In this document: positions 36,777-45,620 of the stretch, piece after piece
Layout of the letters: the number at the start of each line of letters is the position of its first letter
Position numbering within the stretch: position 1 is the stretch's first letter
DNA from: Novosphingobium profundi
GTDB taxonomy: Bacteria > Pseudomonadota > Alphaproteobacteria > Sphingomonadales > Sphingomonadaceae
Assembly: GCF_018491765.1 (NCBI RefSeq)
Contig: NZ_JABWCU010000016.1
Span: 62,001 to 126,000 of the forward strand
DNA length: 64,000 bases
Reading direction: 5' to 3'
Translations under genes and position numbers: made by a program
Notes under the pieces: model-generated
Databases searched by the model: none
Told to the model about the DNA's origin: nothing
The model's input: only the letters and a program-made list of their open reading frames with translations

Positions 36777-38282
36777 TTGTTACGTTGTTCAAAACTGGCG
36801 CTTGGCCTGCTCCTCGCCACGAGCGCCATCACCCCCGCCGTCCTCCATGCGGATGACGAGGCAAGCGAAGCCAAGGCTTCCAAATCCGCCGACGATGCCC
36901 TCCCGCCGCTTCCGGCCGACAAGTCGATCAGCCAGAGCGCGGTGATCGGCGGCAAGAGCGTGAACTATACCGCCACCGTCGGCACGATCCCGGTCAAGGA
37001 CGCCAAGGGCAAGCTGATCGGCGAAGTCGTCTACACCGCCTATACCGTGCCCGGTAAGCGCGCGGAGAACCGTCCGGTGACCTTCGCCTTCAACGGCGGC
37101 CCCGGCGCGGCTTCGGTCTACCTCAACCTGGGCGCGATCGGCCCCAAGCGCGTCGCCTTCGGTGCGCAAGGCGATTCGCCGAGCGACCCGGCAGTGCTGC
37201 GCGACAACCCCAATTCCTGGCTCGACTTCACCGACCTCGTCTTCATCGATCCGATCGGCACCGGCTTTTCGCGCACCCGCGCCGACGAGGAGACGACGAA
37301 GAAGGAATTCTACGCGGCCGATGCCGACATCCACTACCTCAGCCGCGTGGTCTACGACTGGCTGGTCAAGGAAGGTCGCCTTTCGAGCCCCAAGTACCTG
37401 ACCGGCGAAAGCTACGGCGGCTACCGCCTGCCGCGCCTCGCCTACTACCTCCAGACCCAGATCGGGGTGGGCATCAGCGGCATGACGCTCGTCTCGCCCT
37501 ATCTCGACCCGGCCGCGATCGGCGACGAGACCGCACTTTCGCCGCTCCCCTGGATGATCAACCTGCCCGCCATGGCCGCGGGCAATTTCGAGCGCCAGGG
37601 CAAGCCTCTCGACGAAACCACCATGGGGCCGGTCGAGCAGTACCTGCGCACGCAATACGTCGCCGACTTCCTGGCAGGCCCCAAGGACAAGGCCGCGACC
37701 GATCGCCTCTCGGCCCGGGTCGCGGAACTGACCGGGCTCGATCCGGCGCTCGTGCGCCGCATGAACGGGCGCGTCGACATCGCCACCTACTTGCGCGAAA
37801 TTCGCCGTTCGCAGGGCCTCGTCGGTTCAGTCTACGATTCCAACTTCACCGCCTACGACCCCTTCCCCGCCAGCGCCGACCAGGAATACAACGATCCGCT
37901 ACTGACCACGCTGATCGCTCCCACGACTTCGGCCATGGTCGACTTCGTGACGCGTCAGGTCGGCTGGAAGGTGGATGCACGCTACAACGCGCTGTCCTAT
38001 TCGGTGAACGAGGCCTGGGATCGCGACAACACCGACAGCCCGGTCCAGGACTTGCGCAAGGCGATCTCGATCGATCCCAAGATGACGGTCGACATCGTGC
38101 ACGGCTGGGACGACTTGTCCTGCCCGTTCTTCGCCTCGCAACTGATCATCGACCAGATGCCCGATTTCGGCAATGCGAACCGGGTCCACCTGCACAAATA
38201 CCCCGGTGGCCACATGTTCTACGCACGTCAGGACAGTGGTGCTGCGCTGCGTCGCGATGTAATGGCCAGCTACCTAAAGTAA
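36777..38282 (+). CDS. Secreted S10-family serine carboxypeptidase-like protein
   Basis: A 501-residue exported alpha/beta-hydrolase of peptidase family S10. A signal peptide (CSKLALGLLLATSAITPAVLHA) is followed by FAFNGGPGAASVY (oxyanion hole), the nucleophile GESYGG at about residue 208, the acid Asp in HGWDDLSCP and the catalytic His in PGGHMFY near the end. All three catalytic residues are thus present. The start is TTG with GAGG 7 bp upstream; no better ATG exists. It stands alone, followed by an AT-rich region and a strong terminator. Confidence 0.88.
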   Translation: MLRCSKLALGLLLATSAITPAVLHADDEASEAKASKSADDALPPLPADKSISQSAVIGGKSVNYTATVGTIPVKDAKGKLIGEVVYTAYTVPGKRAENRPVTFAFNGGPGAASVYLNLGAIGPKRVAFGAQGDSPSDPAVLRDNPNSWLDFTDLVFIDPIGTGFSRTRADEETTKKEFYAADADIHYLSRVVYDWLVKEGRLSSPKYLTGESYGGYRLPRLAYYLQTQIGVGISGMTLVSPYLDPAAIGDETALSPLPWMINLPAMAAGNFERQGKPLDETTMGPVEQYLRTQYVADFLAGPKDKAATDRLSARVAELTGLDPALVRRMNGRVDIATYLREIRRSQGLVGSVYDSNFTAYDPFPASADQEYNDPLLTTLIAPTTSAMVDFVTRQVGWKVDARYNALSYSVNEAWDRDNTDSPVQDLRKAISIDPKMTVDIVHGWDDLSCPFFASQLIIDQMPDFGNANRVHLHKYPGGHMFYARQDSGAALRRDVMASYLK

Positions 38283-38451
38283 TGCAATCGAATATTTCGC
38301 GGAATTAGGGGTAAAAACGATCTTTCAGATGGGCGCAAACTGCTGTATATGAATAAAAAACAGCCGCCACGCCCTCGAAGTCGCAAACCAAAAGAAAAAC
38401 GCAAAATGCGTAAATTAAATTACTGAAAGCACCATCAAATTTCAAAAACAG

Positions 38452-38483
38452 AAAAAAGGGGGCAAAAGCCCCCTTTTTTTTTT
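38452..38483. terminator. Strong bidirectional terminator
   Basis: AAAAAAGGGGGC pairs with GCCCCCTTTTTT around an AAAA loop, followed by further Ts; on the opposite strand the A-run supplies the tail. It lies between the convergent S10 peptidase and HhH-protein genes and so probably serves both. Confidence 0.92.
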
Positions 38484-38504
38484 ACAAATGGCGATGCCGA
38501 AATT

Positions 38505-39206
38505 TCAGATTTTGCCGAATTCAGACTCATAAGCCCCGGTGTCGCCTGCAGCGAGAAGCCGCGCCTGCTCGACCCACTTGTCCCGGCGCGGGCGCCCGGC
38601 GAAGGCGCCGAGCTTGCCATCGAGTTCGTCGAGATCCGCCTCGCTCCAGGCCGCGATCTGCGCGTAGCGGGTGATTTCCAGCGCAACGAGCAGCTTTTGC
38701 ATCTTGGGGCCGAGACCCTTGATTTTGCGCAAGTCGTCTTCGGGCCCCTCGCTGACGGCAGGTTCGGCCACGACAGGTTCGGCCACGATGGGTTCTGAAG
38801 CGAGTTCGGGCGCGGCTTCCGCCGGCTCGGAAGTAGCTTGCGATACGTTCTCGCCACGCTCGTCCAGCGCGCGCGCGGCCTCGGCCTCCTCCTGCGCGGC
38901 AACCGCGATCACTTCGCCGATCCCGGCCATCACGCCGGCAGCGGCAGGGGGATCGATATGCACCGGCTCGGGCTCGCGCGTGACGGCCTCGGGCACCGGC
39001 AGATCGTACTGCGAGGCCGGACTCGCCGCGTCGATGAGAGCCTGGTTGCGCTGCGCGGGAGCGCTGCCTTCGTCCAGCACGTCGGGACGGTGCGTACGCC
39101 CGCGCGGCGATTTCGAGCCGTGCGCGAATATCCAGTAGGCGACCGCGATGCCGATCACCAGGGCGGCGAGGAAGATCAGCCAATTGGCCTCGATCATTTG
39201 CACCAC
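38505..39206 (-). CDS. Membrane-anchored protein with C-terminal helix-hairpin-helix domain
   Basis: A 233-residue protein. One transmembrane helix (ANWLIFLAALVIGIAVAYWI) lies near the N-terminus, then about 125 residues of acidic, Ala/Glu/Pro-rich linker. The C-terminal helix-hairpin-helix module (DDLRKIKGLGPKMQKLLVALEI, split here by its G-L-G-P turn) ends in KWVEQARLLAAG. This C-terminal domain also occurs at the end of some NuoE and L21-like proteins. The function is unknown; DNA, RNA or protein binding at the membrane is a guess. The GTG start has AAGGA 7 bp upstream; an ATG three codons later is an alternative. It lies 4 bp after a 30-residue membrane microprotein. Confidence 0.7.
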   Translation of the reverse strand: MVQMIEANWLIFLAALVIGIAVAYWIFAHGSKSPRGRTHRPDVLDEGSAPAQRNQALIDAASPASQYDLPVPEAVTREPEPVHIDPPAAAGVMAGIGEVIAVAAQEEAEAARALDERGENVSQATSEPAEAAPELASEPIVAEPVVAEPAVSEGPEDDLRKIKGLGPKMQKLLVALEITRYAQIAAWSEADLDELDGKLGAFAGRPRRDKWVEQARLLAAGDTGAYESEFGKI

Positions 39207-39210
39207 GTGA

Positions 39211-39303
39211 TTATCCTTTACGTTTCCAGACGAGCCAGCCGATGCCCAGACCCATAGCATAGGCCAGCAGCACCGAGACGGCCAGTTCAAGCCACATGGG
39301 CAT
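39211..39303 (-). CDS. 30-residue single-helix membrane microprotein
   Basis: A short frame with AAAGGA 6 bp before its ATG. It encodes MPMWLELAVSVLLAYAMGLG followed by a short helix end and a basic KRKG tail: one hydrophobic helix with a small-residue G-x-G-x-G face and flanking Trp residues, the hallmark of a real small membrane protein. The ribosome site of the next gene overlaps its last codons, so the two are translationally coupled. I do not recognise a named family. Confidence 0.55.
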   Translation of the reverse strand: MPMWLELAVSVLLAYAMGLGIGWLVWKRKG

Positions 39304-39436
39304 CAGCAGTCCTTTCCGTGCATGAATTGCCGTTTCCCGGCGCGGCCCTTAGCAGCGTCGGGCGACGATCCCAATGGCTTTGCGAAAAGCCTGAAACGAG
39401 CGTGTAAAAGGCCGACCACGGCCGCGCACGTCGGCA

Positions 39437-40165
39437 TCAGCCCGGTCCCGGCGTGTCGATCGGCGTCGGCTTGACCGGGGCCGAAACGATCACCGAGAAT
39501 TCGATGCGCCGATTGGCCGGGTCGGTGGGATCCAATCCCGCGATCGGCTTCTCCGCGCCCACGCCGGTCGCCCGCAGGCCGTCGGCCGGGATGCCACGGC
39601 CGATCAACGCCCAGCGCACCGCCTCCGCGCGCGCCAGCGACAGAGCCTTGTTCACGTCGGGATTGCCACCCTTGTCGGTATGGCCCGTCACCGCGATGAT
39701 ACTGCCCACACAGGGCTTGAGCGCGCGCGTGACTTCGTCGAGCAGGCGTCCACTCGCCGGGTCGAGGCGCGCACTCGATTCGGTGAAACGGATCGTGCGC
39801 GTCTCGAGGATGCGCTCGACGTCGCCCTGGCAATGGAGCGCCTCGGTGGGCCCTGCTCGGGTGCTCGTGCGCGCCCAGCTGATGCCGCCGATGCCCGGGA
39901 TTGCCGCAATGCGCGCCGCCACCTCCTTGCGGGTCTCGGACGGCAAGGCATCGCCGCCCGAGAGGATAGGGTGCCGCGTCAGCCAGCCGTAGCGATCCTT
40001 GAACGCGACGGAGACCGCCTGCCCGCCCACGGCGTCGCGCGCCGCACGGGCCCGTGCCTCGAGCCCCCCGATGAAGACCGGCCCGCGATAGGCCATGGTG
40101 GCGGTGGACATGATCAGGCACGCGAAGGCGCCCGCTCCTACTATCAAGGCTTTACGCGGGTTCAT
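39437..40165 (-). CDS. OmpA-family protein
   Basis: A 242-residue exported protein. A signal peptide or N-terminal anchor (ALIVGAGAFACLIMSTATMA) precedes a BON-like or unassigned domain (about residues 30-110). The C-terminal OmpA peptidoglycan-binding domain has ITGHTDK-type VTGHTDKGGNPDVNKALSLA and NRRIEFSV. It probably ties the envelope to the cell wall. It begins MNPRKAL and ends about 130 bp before the microprotein gene on the same strand. That gap contains nothing I can identify. Confidence 0.83.
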   Translation of the reverse strand: MNPRKALIVGAGAFACLIMSTATMAYRGPVFIGGLEARARAARDAVGGQAVSVAFKDRYGWLTRHPILSGGDALPSETRKEVAARIAAIPGIGGISWARTSTRAGPTEALHCQGDVERILETRTIRFTESSARLDPASGRLLDEVTRALKPCVGSIIAVTGHTDKGGNPDVNKALSLARAEAVRWALIGRGIPADGLRATGVGAEKPIAGLDPTDPANRRIEFSVIVSAPVKPTPIDTPGPG

Positions 40166-40225
40166 GGCCCAAGCCTAGAGCGCGCAGAGCCCCCTGTCAG
40201 CCTCTAACCAACCGATTTTCGACGC

Positions 40226-41746
40226 CTAGCTCGTCTTGGTCTTCTGGAACAGCTTGCGGTCTTCGGGGCCGAAAGCCTTCTTCCAGATGACGAAGAGATA
40301 AGCACCCAGGATCGCGGGGATGCCGAAGGCCAGTTCCACCCACTCGGGCAAATATTGGGTGAAGACGAAACCGATCACGATCGCCGGCGCAGCCGCCCAC
40401 AAGAGTGGCCAGCGCCAGTTGTTGATCGGCTGCCCCAGATACTTGCCCAACATGCGCGCCTTGACCAGCGAAGTGAGCCCCAGCGCGACGAACAGCGCGG
40501 CGGCCGCGGCCGCGGCCTGGAACAGCGAGTTATAGCCCAGCCGCTGCATCGCGAGGATGCCCGCGAAGGTCAGCGCCGCCTGAACCGCGATCGTTGCCAG
40601 CGAGACCATCAGGTTGCGCAGGCGATGGATGTAGATCAGCGCCGCCTCGCTGACCACGGCGGTGGACGCCACCACTTCGGCCGCGAGCAGCAACGCGAGC
40701 GCGCCCGTGCCACCCACGAACTGGCGCCCGATCAGGCCCATCACGCCTTCCCCGGTAATCCCGAGCGCGAGCGCGATGGCCGCCTGTGCGGCGATGATCC
40801 AGAAGCCCACCTGGCTGACCTGTCGGGCGACGAGGGCATAGTCCTCGCGCTTGAGCGCACGGGTGATGACCGGACCCAGCACCGGCTCGAAGCTGGTCTT
40901 GAGCTTCTGTGGCAGGCTCGCCACCTGTTGCGCGGCGTAATAGACGCCCACGGCCGAGGGCGGCGCGAGGAAACCAAGCAGCAGCACGTCGACGCGGCGC
41001 GTGCCCCACTCGATCGTATCGGCCAGCGCGATCGGCATCGAGCGCACCAGCACCCGACGCATGACCGAGTAACGCGGACGCCATCCGCGCGGCAGGCCAT
41101 AAAGTCGGATGAAGGGCACGAAGGCGGTGATCGCGGCCGCGAAGATCGAGGCGACATAAGCCATCGACAGCCCGCTTTCGGGCGCGACGAAGATCATCAC
41201 GCCCGCCATGATCGAGATCGTCCAGGGCTCGACGATCGCGCGCGACCAGACCGTGGGACTGATCTTGAGGCGATAGGCGAGCGCGGCCAGCCAGATCTCG
41301 GTCAGCGCCAGTGGTGGGATCGCGACCACGATCAGGCGGTCGAGGAACGTGTACTTGCCCCCGGGGAACATCGGGGTCGGAACCAGCCAGAAGAACAGCG
41401 CCGCCGCGCAACTCGCAACGAAAGCCAGAACCATGCCGTCGAAGATGGTGTTCGCGGGCGGCTCCTTGCCCTCGTTCTCGGTCAGTCGCTGCGCGAGACC
41501 GCGCTTCTCGCCCATCGAGCAGACCATCGCGGTCAGCTCGATGATGACCAGCGCCGAGGCAAAGCGCCCCATTGCGGCCGGACCGTAGGCCGCCGCGCGT
41601 CCGGCGATGAAGAGGAACGGGATGCGCGCGGCAAGCCTCAGGAAGAAGCCCAGGAAATTGGTGCGCCCGCCCTTGGCGAGGGCAGCGATGTCGTCGCCAT
41701 CCTGCTTCTCGCGGGCCGCCTCATCGCGGCTGACGATTTCGCTCAC
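40226..41746 (-). CDS. Polysaccharide biosynthesis flippase-like membrane protein (MATE/MOP type)
   Basis: A 506-residue inner-membrane protein with about 12-14 hydrophobic helices, typical of the MOP superfamily (Wzx, MurJ and relatives) that flip lipid-linked sugars. It has the NFLGFFLRLAARIPFLFI opening and the mid-protein GVYYAAQQVASLPQKLK segment common to these proteins. Whether the cargo is lipid II, O-antigen or exopolysaccharide cannot be told. The GTG start overlaps the gpsA stop by 4 bp (GTGA), so it is the last gene of a tsaD-gpsA-flippase chain. Confidence 0.75.
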   Translation of the reverse strand: MSEIVSRDEAAREKQDGDDIAALAKGGRTNFLGFFLRLAARIPFLFIAGRAAAYGPAAMGRFASALVIIELTAMVCSMGEKRGLAQRLTENEGKEPPANTIFDGMVLAFVASCAAALFFWLVPTPMFPGGKYTFLDRLIVVAIPPLALTEIWLAALAYRLKISPTVWSRAIVEPWTISIMAGVMIFVAPESGLSMAYVASIFAAAITAFVPFIRLYGLPRGWRPRYSVMRRVLVRSMPIALADTIEWGTRRVDVLLLGFLAPPSAVGVYYAAQQVASLPQKLKTSFEPVLGPVITRALKREDYALVARQVSQVGFWIIAAQAAIALALGITGEGVMGLIGRQFVGGTGALALLLAAEVVASTAVVSEAALIYIHRLRNLMVSLATIAVQAALTFAGILAMQRLGYNSLFQAAAAAAALFVALGLTSLVKARMLGKYLGQPINNWRWPLLWAAAPAIVIGFVFTQYLPEWVELAFGIPAILGAYLFVIWKKAFGPEDRKLFQKTKTS

Positions 41747-42792
41747 GCCGCCGGCTCCTGTTCGGCCCGCAGCGGGCGCGCGAGAATCCGCGAGACCACG
41801 TCGGCTGCGGGCGCCTTGCCCTCGAGCAGCCGACAGACCGCCTCGACGATCGGCATGTCGATACCGTCGCGTCGCGCGAGTTCGGCCAGGATCGGCGCGG
41901 TCGCGGCGCCTTCGGCCACCGAATTCTTGCCAGCGAGCGCCTCCTCGGCACTCTGCCCTTGCCCGAGCGCCAGCCCCAGCGAGAAATTGCGGCTCGACGT
42001 GGACGAACAGGTAAGCACCAGGTCGCCAAGCCCACACAGGCCCGAAAGCGTGTCCCCGCGTGCCCCGCGCGCGAGGCCGAAGCGCAGCATCTCGGCATAG
42101 CCGCGCGCGATCAGCGCCGCGCGGGCGTTCTGGCCCAGGCCCAGGCCATCGGCGACCCCGCAGGCGATCGCCAGCACGTTCTTGATCGCCCCGCCCACTT
42201 CGGCGCCGATCACGTCGTCGGAGTAATAAGGTCGGAAGGCCGGGCTTGCGATCAAGGGCGAAAGGCGCTGCCACTGCGCTTCGCCGCCCGAACAGGCGAG
42301 CGTCACCGCCGTGGGCAACCCTGCGGCCACCTCGTGCGCGAAAGTCGGCCCCGACAGCACGGCGAGGCGGCTGCCCGGCGCGGCTTCCTCGGCGACTTGC
42401 GCCATGAGCCGCCCGCTCGAGGCCTCGATCCCCTTGGCGCATAGCACCAGGTCGCGCCCGCTCGCAGGCAGTTGACCGATCACCGAGGCGAGGAATTGCG
42501 CGGGCACCACCGCCAGCAGGACCGGCAGGCTTGCCAGCTCGGCGAGGTCCGAGGTCGCGCGGATCGCCGGTTCGAGTTCGGCGCCCGGCAGGTAGAGATC
42601 GTTGCGCCGTGTGGCATTGATGCGCGTCGCCAGCTCGCTCTCGCGCGCCCAGAGCAGGACCTCGCGCTGCTCACCAGCGCCCTCGCGCTCGCCTGCACTC
42701 GCGCCCGCGCGCGCCAGCGCCTGCGCCAGAGCGGTGCCCCAGCCCCCCGCGCCGACGACCCCGATCGCGGCCGGTTTCAGGGGTTCGCTCAT
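41743..42792 (-). CDS. gpsA: Glycerol-3-phosphate dehydrogenase [NAD(P)+]
   Basis: Makes sn-glycerol-3-phosphate for phospholipids from dihydroxyacetone phosphate. The 349-residue protein begins with GVVGAGGWGTALAQALARAG (NAD(P)-binding), then has LCAKGI and LSGPTFAHEVA. The catalytic lysine lies in GAIKNVLAIACG, and GLCGLGDLVLTC follows. An extra charged Gly/Glu-rich insertion of about ten residues sits after the first helix (near residue 32). It overlaps both neighbours by 4 bp: its ATG with the tsaD stop, its stop with the flippase start. Confidence 0.95.
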   Translation of the reverse strand: MSEPLKPAAIGVVGAGGWGTALAQALARAGASAGEREGAGEQREVLLWARESELATRINATRRNDLYLPGAELEPAIRATSDLAELASLPVLLAVVPAQFLASVIGQLPASGRDLVLCAKGIEASSGRLMAQVAEEAAPGSRLAVLSGPTFAHEVAAGLPTAVTLACSGGEAQWQRLSPLIASPAFRPYYSDDVIGAEVGGAIKNVLAIACGVADGLGLGQNARAALIARGYAEMLRFGLARGARGDTLSGLCGLGDLVLTCSSTSSRNFSLGLALGQGQSAEEALAGKNSVAEGAATAPILAELARRDGIDMPIVEAVCRLLEGKAPAADVVSRILARPLRAEQEPAA

Positions 42793-43829
42793 GCCTTGAC
42801 CCCCGCACCGCGCACGGCCTCGGCATCAGGATCGAGCGGCCAGCGCGGGCGCGCCGAGACGTCGAGCGGATCGTTCTGGCCCATCGCGTGGCGCTCGACG
42901 CCCGCCCAGGCGATCATCGCCGCATTGTCGGTGCACAACGCGAGCGGCGGCGCGATGAAGGGCAGCGAGAACTGCGCCGCCAGCGTCTCGAGCGCGGTGC
43001 GGATCGCGGTGTTGGCCGCGACGCCGCCGGCCACCACCAGCGCGCTTACCGGCACGTCTTCGATGCCCTTCAGGGCCCGGCGGGTGCGGTCGATGATGCA
43101 TTCGATCGCGGCCTGCTGGAACGAGGCCGCGATGTCCGCGGCGCTGTGCTCACCCGACTGGTGCGCGCGCAGAACCGCACTCTTGAGCCCGGCGAAGGAA
43201 AAATGCGGTTCCTTGCTGCCCTTGAGCGGACGCGGCAGCGGAACCGCCTTGGCATCGCCCGACGCGGCGAGCCGTTCAAGCGCGGGACCGCCGGGATAGC
43301 CCAGCCCCAGCACCTTGGCCGACTTGTCGAAGGCCTCGCCCAGCGCGTCGTCGATGGTCGTCGCCAGGCGGCGGAAACGCCCGACGCCCTCGACCAGCAG
43401 GATCTGGCAATGGCCGCCCGAGACGAGCAGCAGGAGATAGGGAAAGGCAAGGCTGGCATCGGCGAGACGCGGCGAAAGCGCATGGCCTTCCAGGTGGTTG
43501 ACCGCGATCAGCGGCTTGCCGGTCGCCATGGCCAGCGCCTTGGCCGAGACCAGGCCGACCATCACCCCGCCGATGAGCCCCGGGCCCGCGGTCGCGGCAA
43601 TCGCGTCGACCTCGTCGAGCGTCATCCCCGCATCGGCGAGCGTCCCCTCGATCAGGGGCGCGAGACGCTCGACGTGCGCGCGCGCGGCGATCTCGGGCAC
43701 GACCCCGCCGAAGGGCTTGTGCTCCTCGTCCTGCGAGGCGATGCGCTGCGCCAGGATCGTGCGGTCCGCCGTCACCAGCGCCGCTGCGGTCTCGTCACAC
43801 GAGCTTTCGATACCGAGGACAACACTCAT
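42789..43829 (-). CDS. tsaD: tRNA N6-adenosine threonylcarbamoyltransferase
   Basis: Transfers the threonylcarbamoyl group to A37 of ANN-decoding tRNAs, with TsaB and TsaE. The 346-residue ASKHA-fold protein starts MSVVLGIESSCDETAAALV, the family's N-terminus, has the metal-binding HLEGH and SGGHCQ, and the ATP-binding VAGGVAANT. The start is chosen there; an open frame 18 codons longer has no TsaD similarity. It is the first gene of a chain with gpsA and the flippase, and is divergent from hemC across 73 bp. Confidence 0.95.
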   Translation of the reverse strand: MSVVLGIESSCDETAAALVTADRTILAQRIASQDEEHKPFGGVVPEIAARAHVERLAPLIEGTLADAGMTLDEVDAIAATAGPGLIGGVMVGLVSAKALAMATGKPLIAVNHLEGHALSPRLADASLAFPYLLLLVSGGHCQILLVEGVGRFRRLATTIDDALGEAFDKSAKVLGLGYPGGPALERLAASGDAKAVPLPRPLKGSKEPHFSFAGLKSAVLRAHQSGEHSAADIAASFQQAAIECIIDRTRRALKGIEDVPVSALVVAGGVAANTAIRTALETLAAQFSLPFIAPPLALCTDNAAMIAWAGVERHAMGQNDPLDVSARPRWPLDPDAEAVRGAGVKA

Positions 43830-43902
43830 CCTCACATTCCCTGAACCACTTTGCCTGAACGACCTTTTCCTTGCCGCGCCCACGCGCTAGCACACTTCAC
43901 CG

Positions 43903-44850
43903 ATGAGTACCCACACTTCCACGTCGCAAACGCGCTATCGTCTCGGCACACGCCGCTCGCCGCTCGCCATGGCGCAGGCCCACGAGGCCCGCGATCGCCT
44001 GGCCCGGGCGCACGGAATCGATCCCGCGCATATAGAGATCGTGGCCGTGACTGCCAGCGGAGATCGCATCCAGGACCGCGCGCTTGCCGAAATCGGTGGG
44101 AAAGCGCTGTGGACCAAGGAGCTCGACGCCTGGCTCGCCGCAGACGAGATCGACTTCGCGGTCCATTCGGCCAAGGACGTCGAGACCCTGCGCCCGGAAA
44201 TCTTCACCATCGGCGCAGTGCTGGAACGCGAGGACGTGCGCGACGTGCTGGTGGGTGCGCAAAGCATCGCCGCGCTGCCGCCCGGCGCCGTGGTCGGCAC
44301 CAGCGCGCCACGCCGCGCCGCGCAACTGCTCCACGCCCGCCCCGACTGCGAGGTGGTGACCTTCCGCGGCAATGTCGCCACCCGCCTTGCCAAGCTCGCC
44401 GCGGGCGAAGCGCAGGCGACCTTCCTCGCGCTGGCCGGGCTCAACCGCCTGGGCGAGACCGGCACCGGCCACCCGCTCGACGCCGAAGACTGGCTGCCGG
44501 CCCCGGCACAGGCCGCGATCCTGGTCGAATGCCGTGCCGACGATGCGCGCACCCGCACCTTCCTGTCCGCGATCGACCACATGCCGAGCCGCCGGGCGGT
44601 GCTCGCCGAGCGCGCCCTGCTCGAAGGGCTCGGCGGCAATTGCCACAGCCCCATCGCCGTTCTCACCCGCAACGACGACGAGGGGCTGCACATGCGCGCG
44701 GCGATCTACGCGCCCGACGGCAGCGAGCGGGTCGAGAGCGAGGCCCGCTTCGCCCACGACGACGCGCAAGGTCCTGGCCGTCTTGCCGCCGACCTGCTCG
44801 CCAGGGCCTCGGCACGCGTCGCGATCCACTTTTCCGGTCCGGCCGAGTGA
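43903..44850 (+). CDS. hemC: Hydroxymethylbilane synthase (porphobilinogen deaminase)
   Basis: Polymerises four porphobilinogens to hydroxymethylbilane in heme synthesis. The 315-residue protein has LGTRRSPLAMAQ, the FAVHSAKDVE segment (HSxKD motif), GTSAPRRAAQLL and TFRGNVATRL. The dipyrromethane-cofactor cysteine lies in GLGGNCHSPIA. Its stop overlaps the hemD GTG start (GTGA). Confidence 0.95.
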   Translation: MSTHTSTSQTRYRLGTRRSPLAMAQAHEARDRLARAHGIDPAHIEIVAVTASGDRIQDRALAEIGGKALWTKELDAWLAADEIDFAVHSAKDVETLRPEIFTIGAVLEREDVRDVLVGAQSIAALPPGAVVGTSAPRRAAQLLHARPDCEVVTFRGNVATRLAKLAAGEAQATFLALAGLNRLGETGTGHPLDAEDWLPAPAQAAILVECRADDARTRTFLSAIDHMPSRRAVLAERALLEGLGGNCHSPIAVLTRNDDEGLHMRAAIYAPDGSERVESEARFAHDDAQGPGRLAADLLARASARVAIHFSGPAE

Positions 44851-45620
44851 CCGCCGGGCCCCCGCCCCGTTCATCGCCTCGTTCACCGCCCCGCACCCCA
44901 CGCCTGCTCGTCCTGCGCCCCGAACCCGGCGCCCACGCCACGCTCGAGGCGGCGCGCGCACTTGGCCTCGCCGCACAGGCCTATCCGCTGTTCGAAATCC
45001 GCCCCCGTGCGTGGCCGGCGCTCGATCCAGCGGACGTCGACGCGCTCCTCATCGGCAGCGCCAATGCCCTGCGCCACGGCGGCGCCGATCTCGATCGCTA
45101 CCGAGGCAAGCCCGCCTATTGCGTGGGAGCCAAGACCGCCGAAGCCGCGCATGACGCGGGCCTCGACGTCGTGTTTACCGGCAAGGGAGGATTGCAGGCC
45201 ACGCTCGCGGCCCTGGCCCCCGGCCACGCCCGCCTGCTGCGGCTTGCCGGACGCGAGCGCGTAACGCTCAGCCCTCCTGCGGGCGTCACCATCGCCACGC
45301 GCGAAGTCTATGCCAGCGAGGCACTGCCCGCGTGCGAGGGCCTGCACCGCGAACTTCTGCACGCGCAGGAAGGCCTCGTCGCCCTGCTCCATTCGGGCGA
45401 GGCCGCCGCGCGTTTAGAAGAGCTATGCCTGGCCTGGGAAATTCCCACGCACTTCGTTCATCTTGCGGCCATCGGTCCGCGCGTATCCTCCCGCCTTCAC
45501 GCGCGCTGGGGCAGGGTGCAGGATGCGATCGAACCCAGCGACACCGCGTTGCTGGCCTTGGCTGCACAGATGTGCCAAGAGATCGCAACGGGATCGGTAC
45601 AAGCAGACAATCACACCTGA
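44847..45620 (+). CDS. hemD: Uroporphyrinogen-III synthase
   Basis: Closes hydroxymethylbilane with D-ring inversion. HemD sequences are poorly conserved. This 257-residue protein is assigned from its position (GTGA overlap with hemC) and from fold motifs: RLLVLRPEPGAHATLEAARA at the start, LLIGSANALRHGGADLD, AYCVGAKTAEAAHDAGLD, and LLHSGEAAARLEEL. The N-terminal 18 residues are Pro/Arg/Ser-rich and may not all be translated, although GTG at the overlap is the natural coupled start. Confidence 0.9.
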   Translation: MTAGPPPRSSPRSPPRTPRLLVLRPEPGAHATLEAARALGLAAQAYPLFEIRPRAWPALDPADVDALLIGSANALRHGGADLDRYRGKPAYCVGAKTAEAAHDAGLDVVFTGKGGLQATLAALAPGHARLLRLAGRERVTLSPPAGVTIATREVYASEALPACEGLHRELLHAQEGLVALLHSGEAAARLEELCLAWEIPTHFVHLAAIGPRVSSRLHARWGRVQDAIEPSDTALLALAAQMCQEIATGSVQADNHT

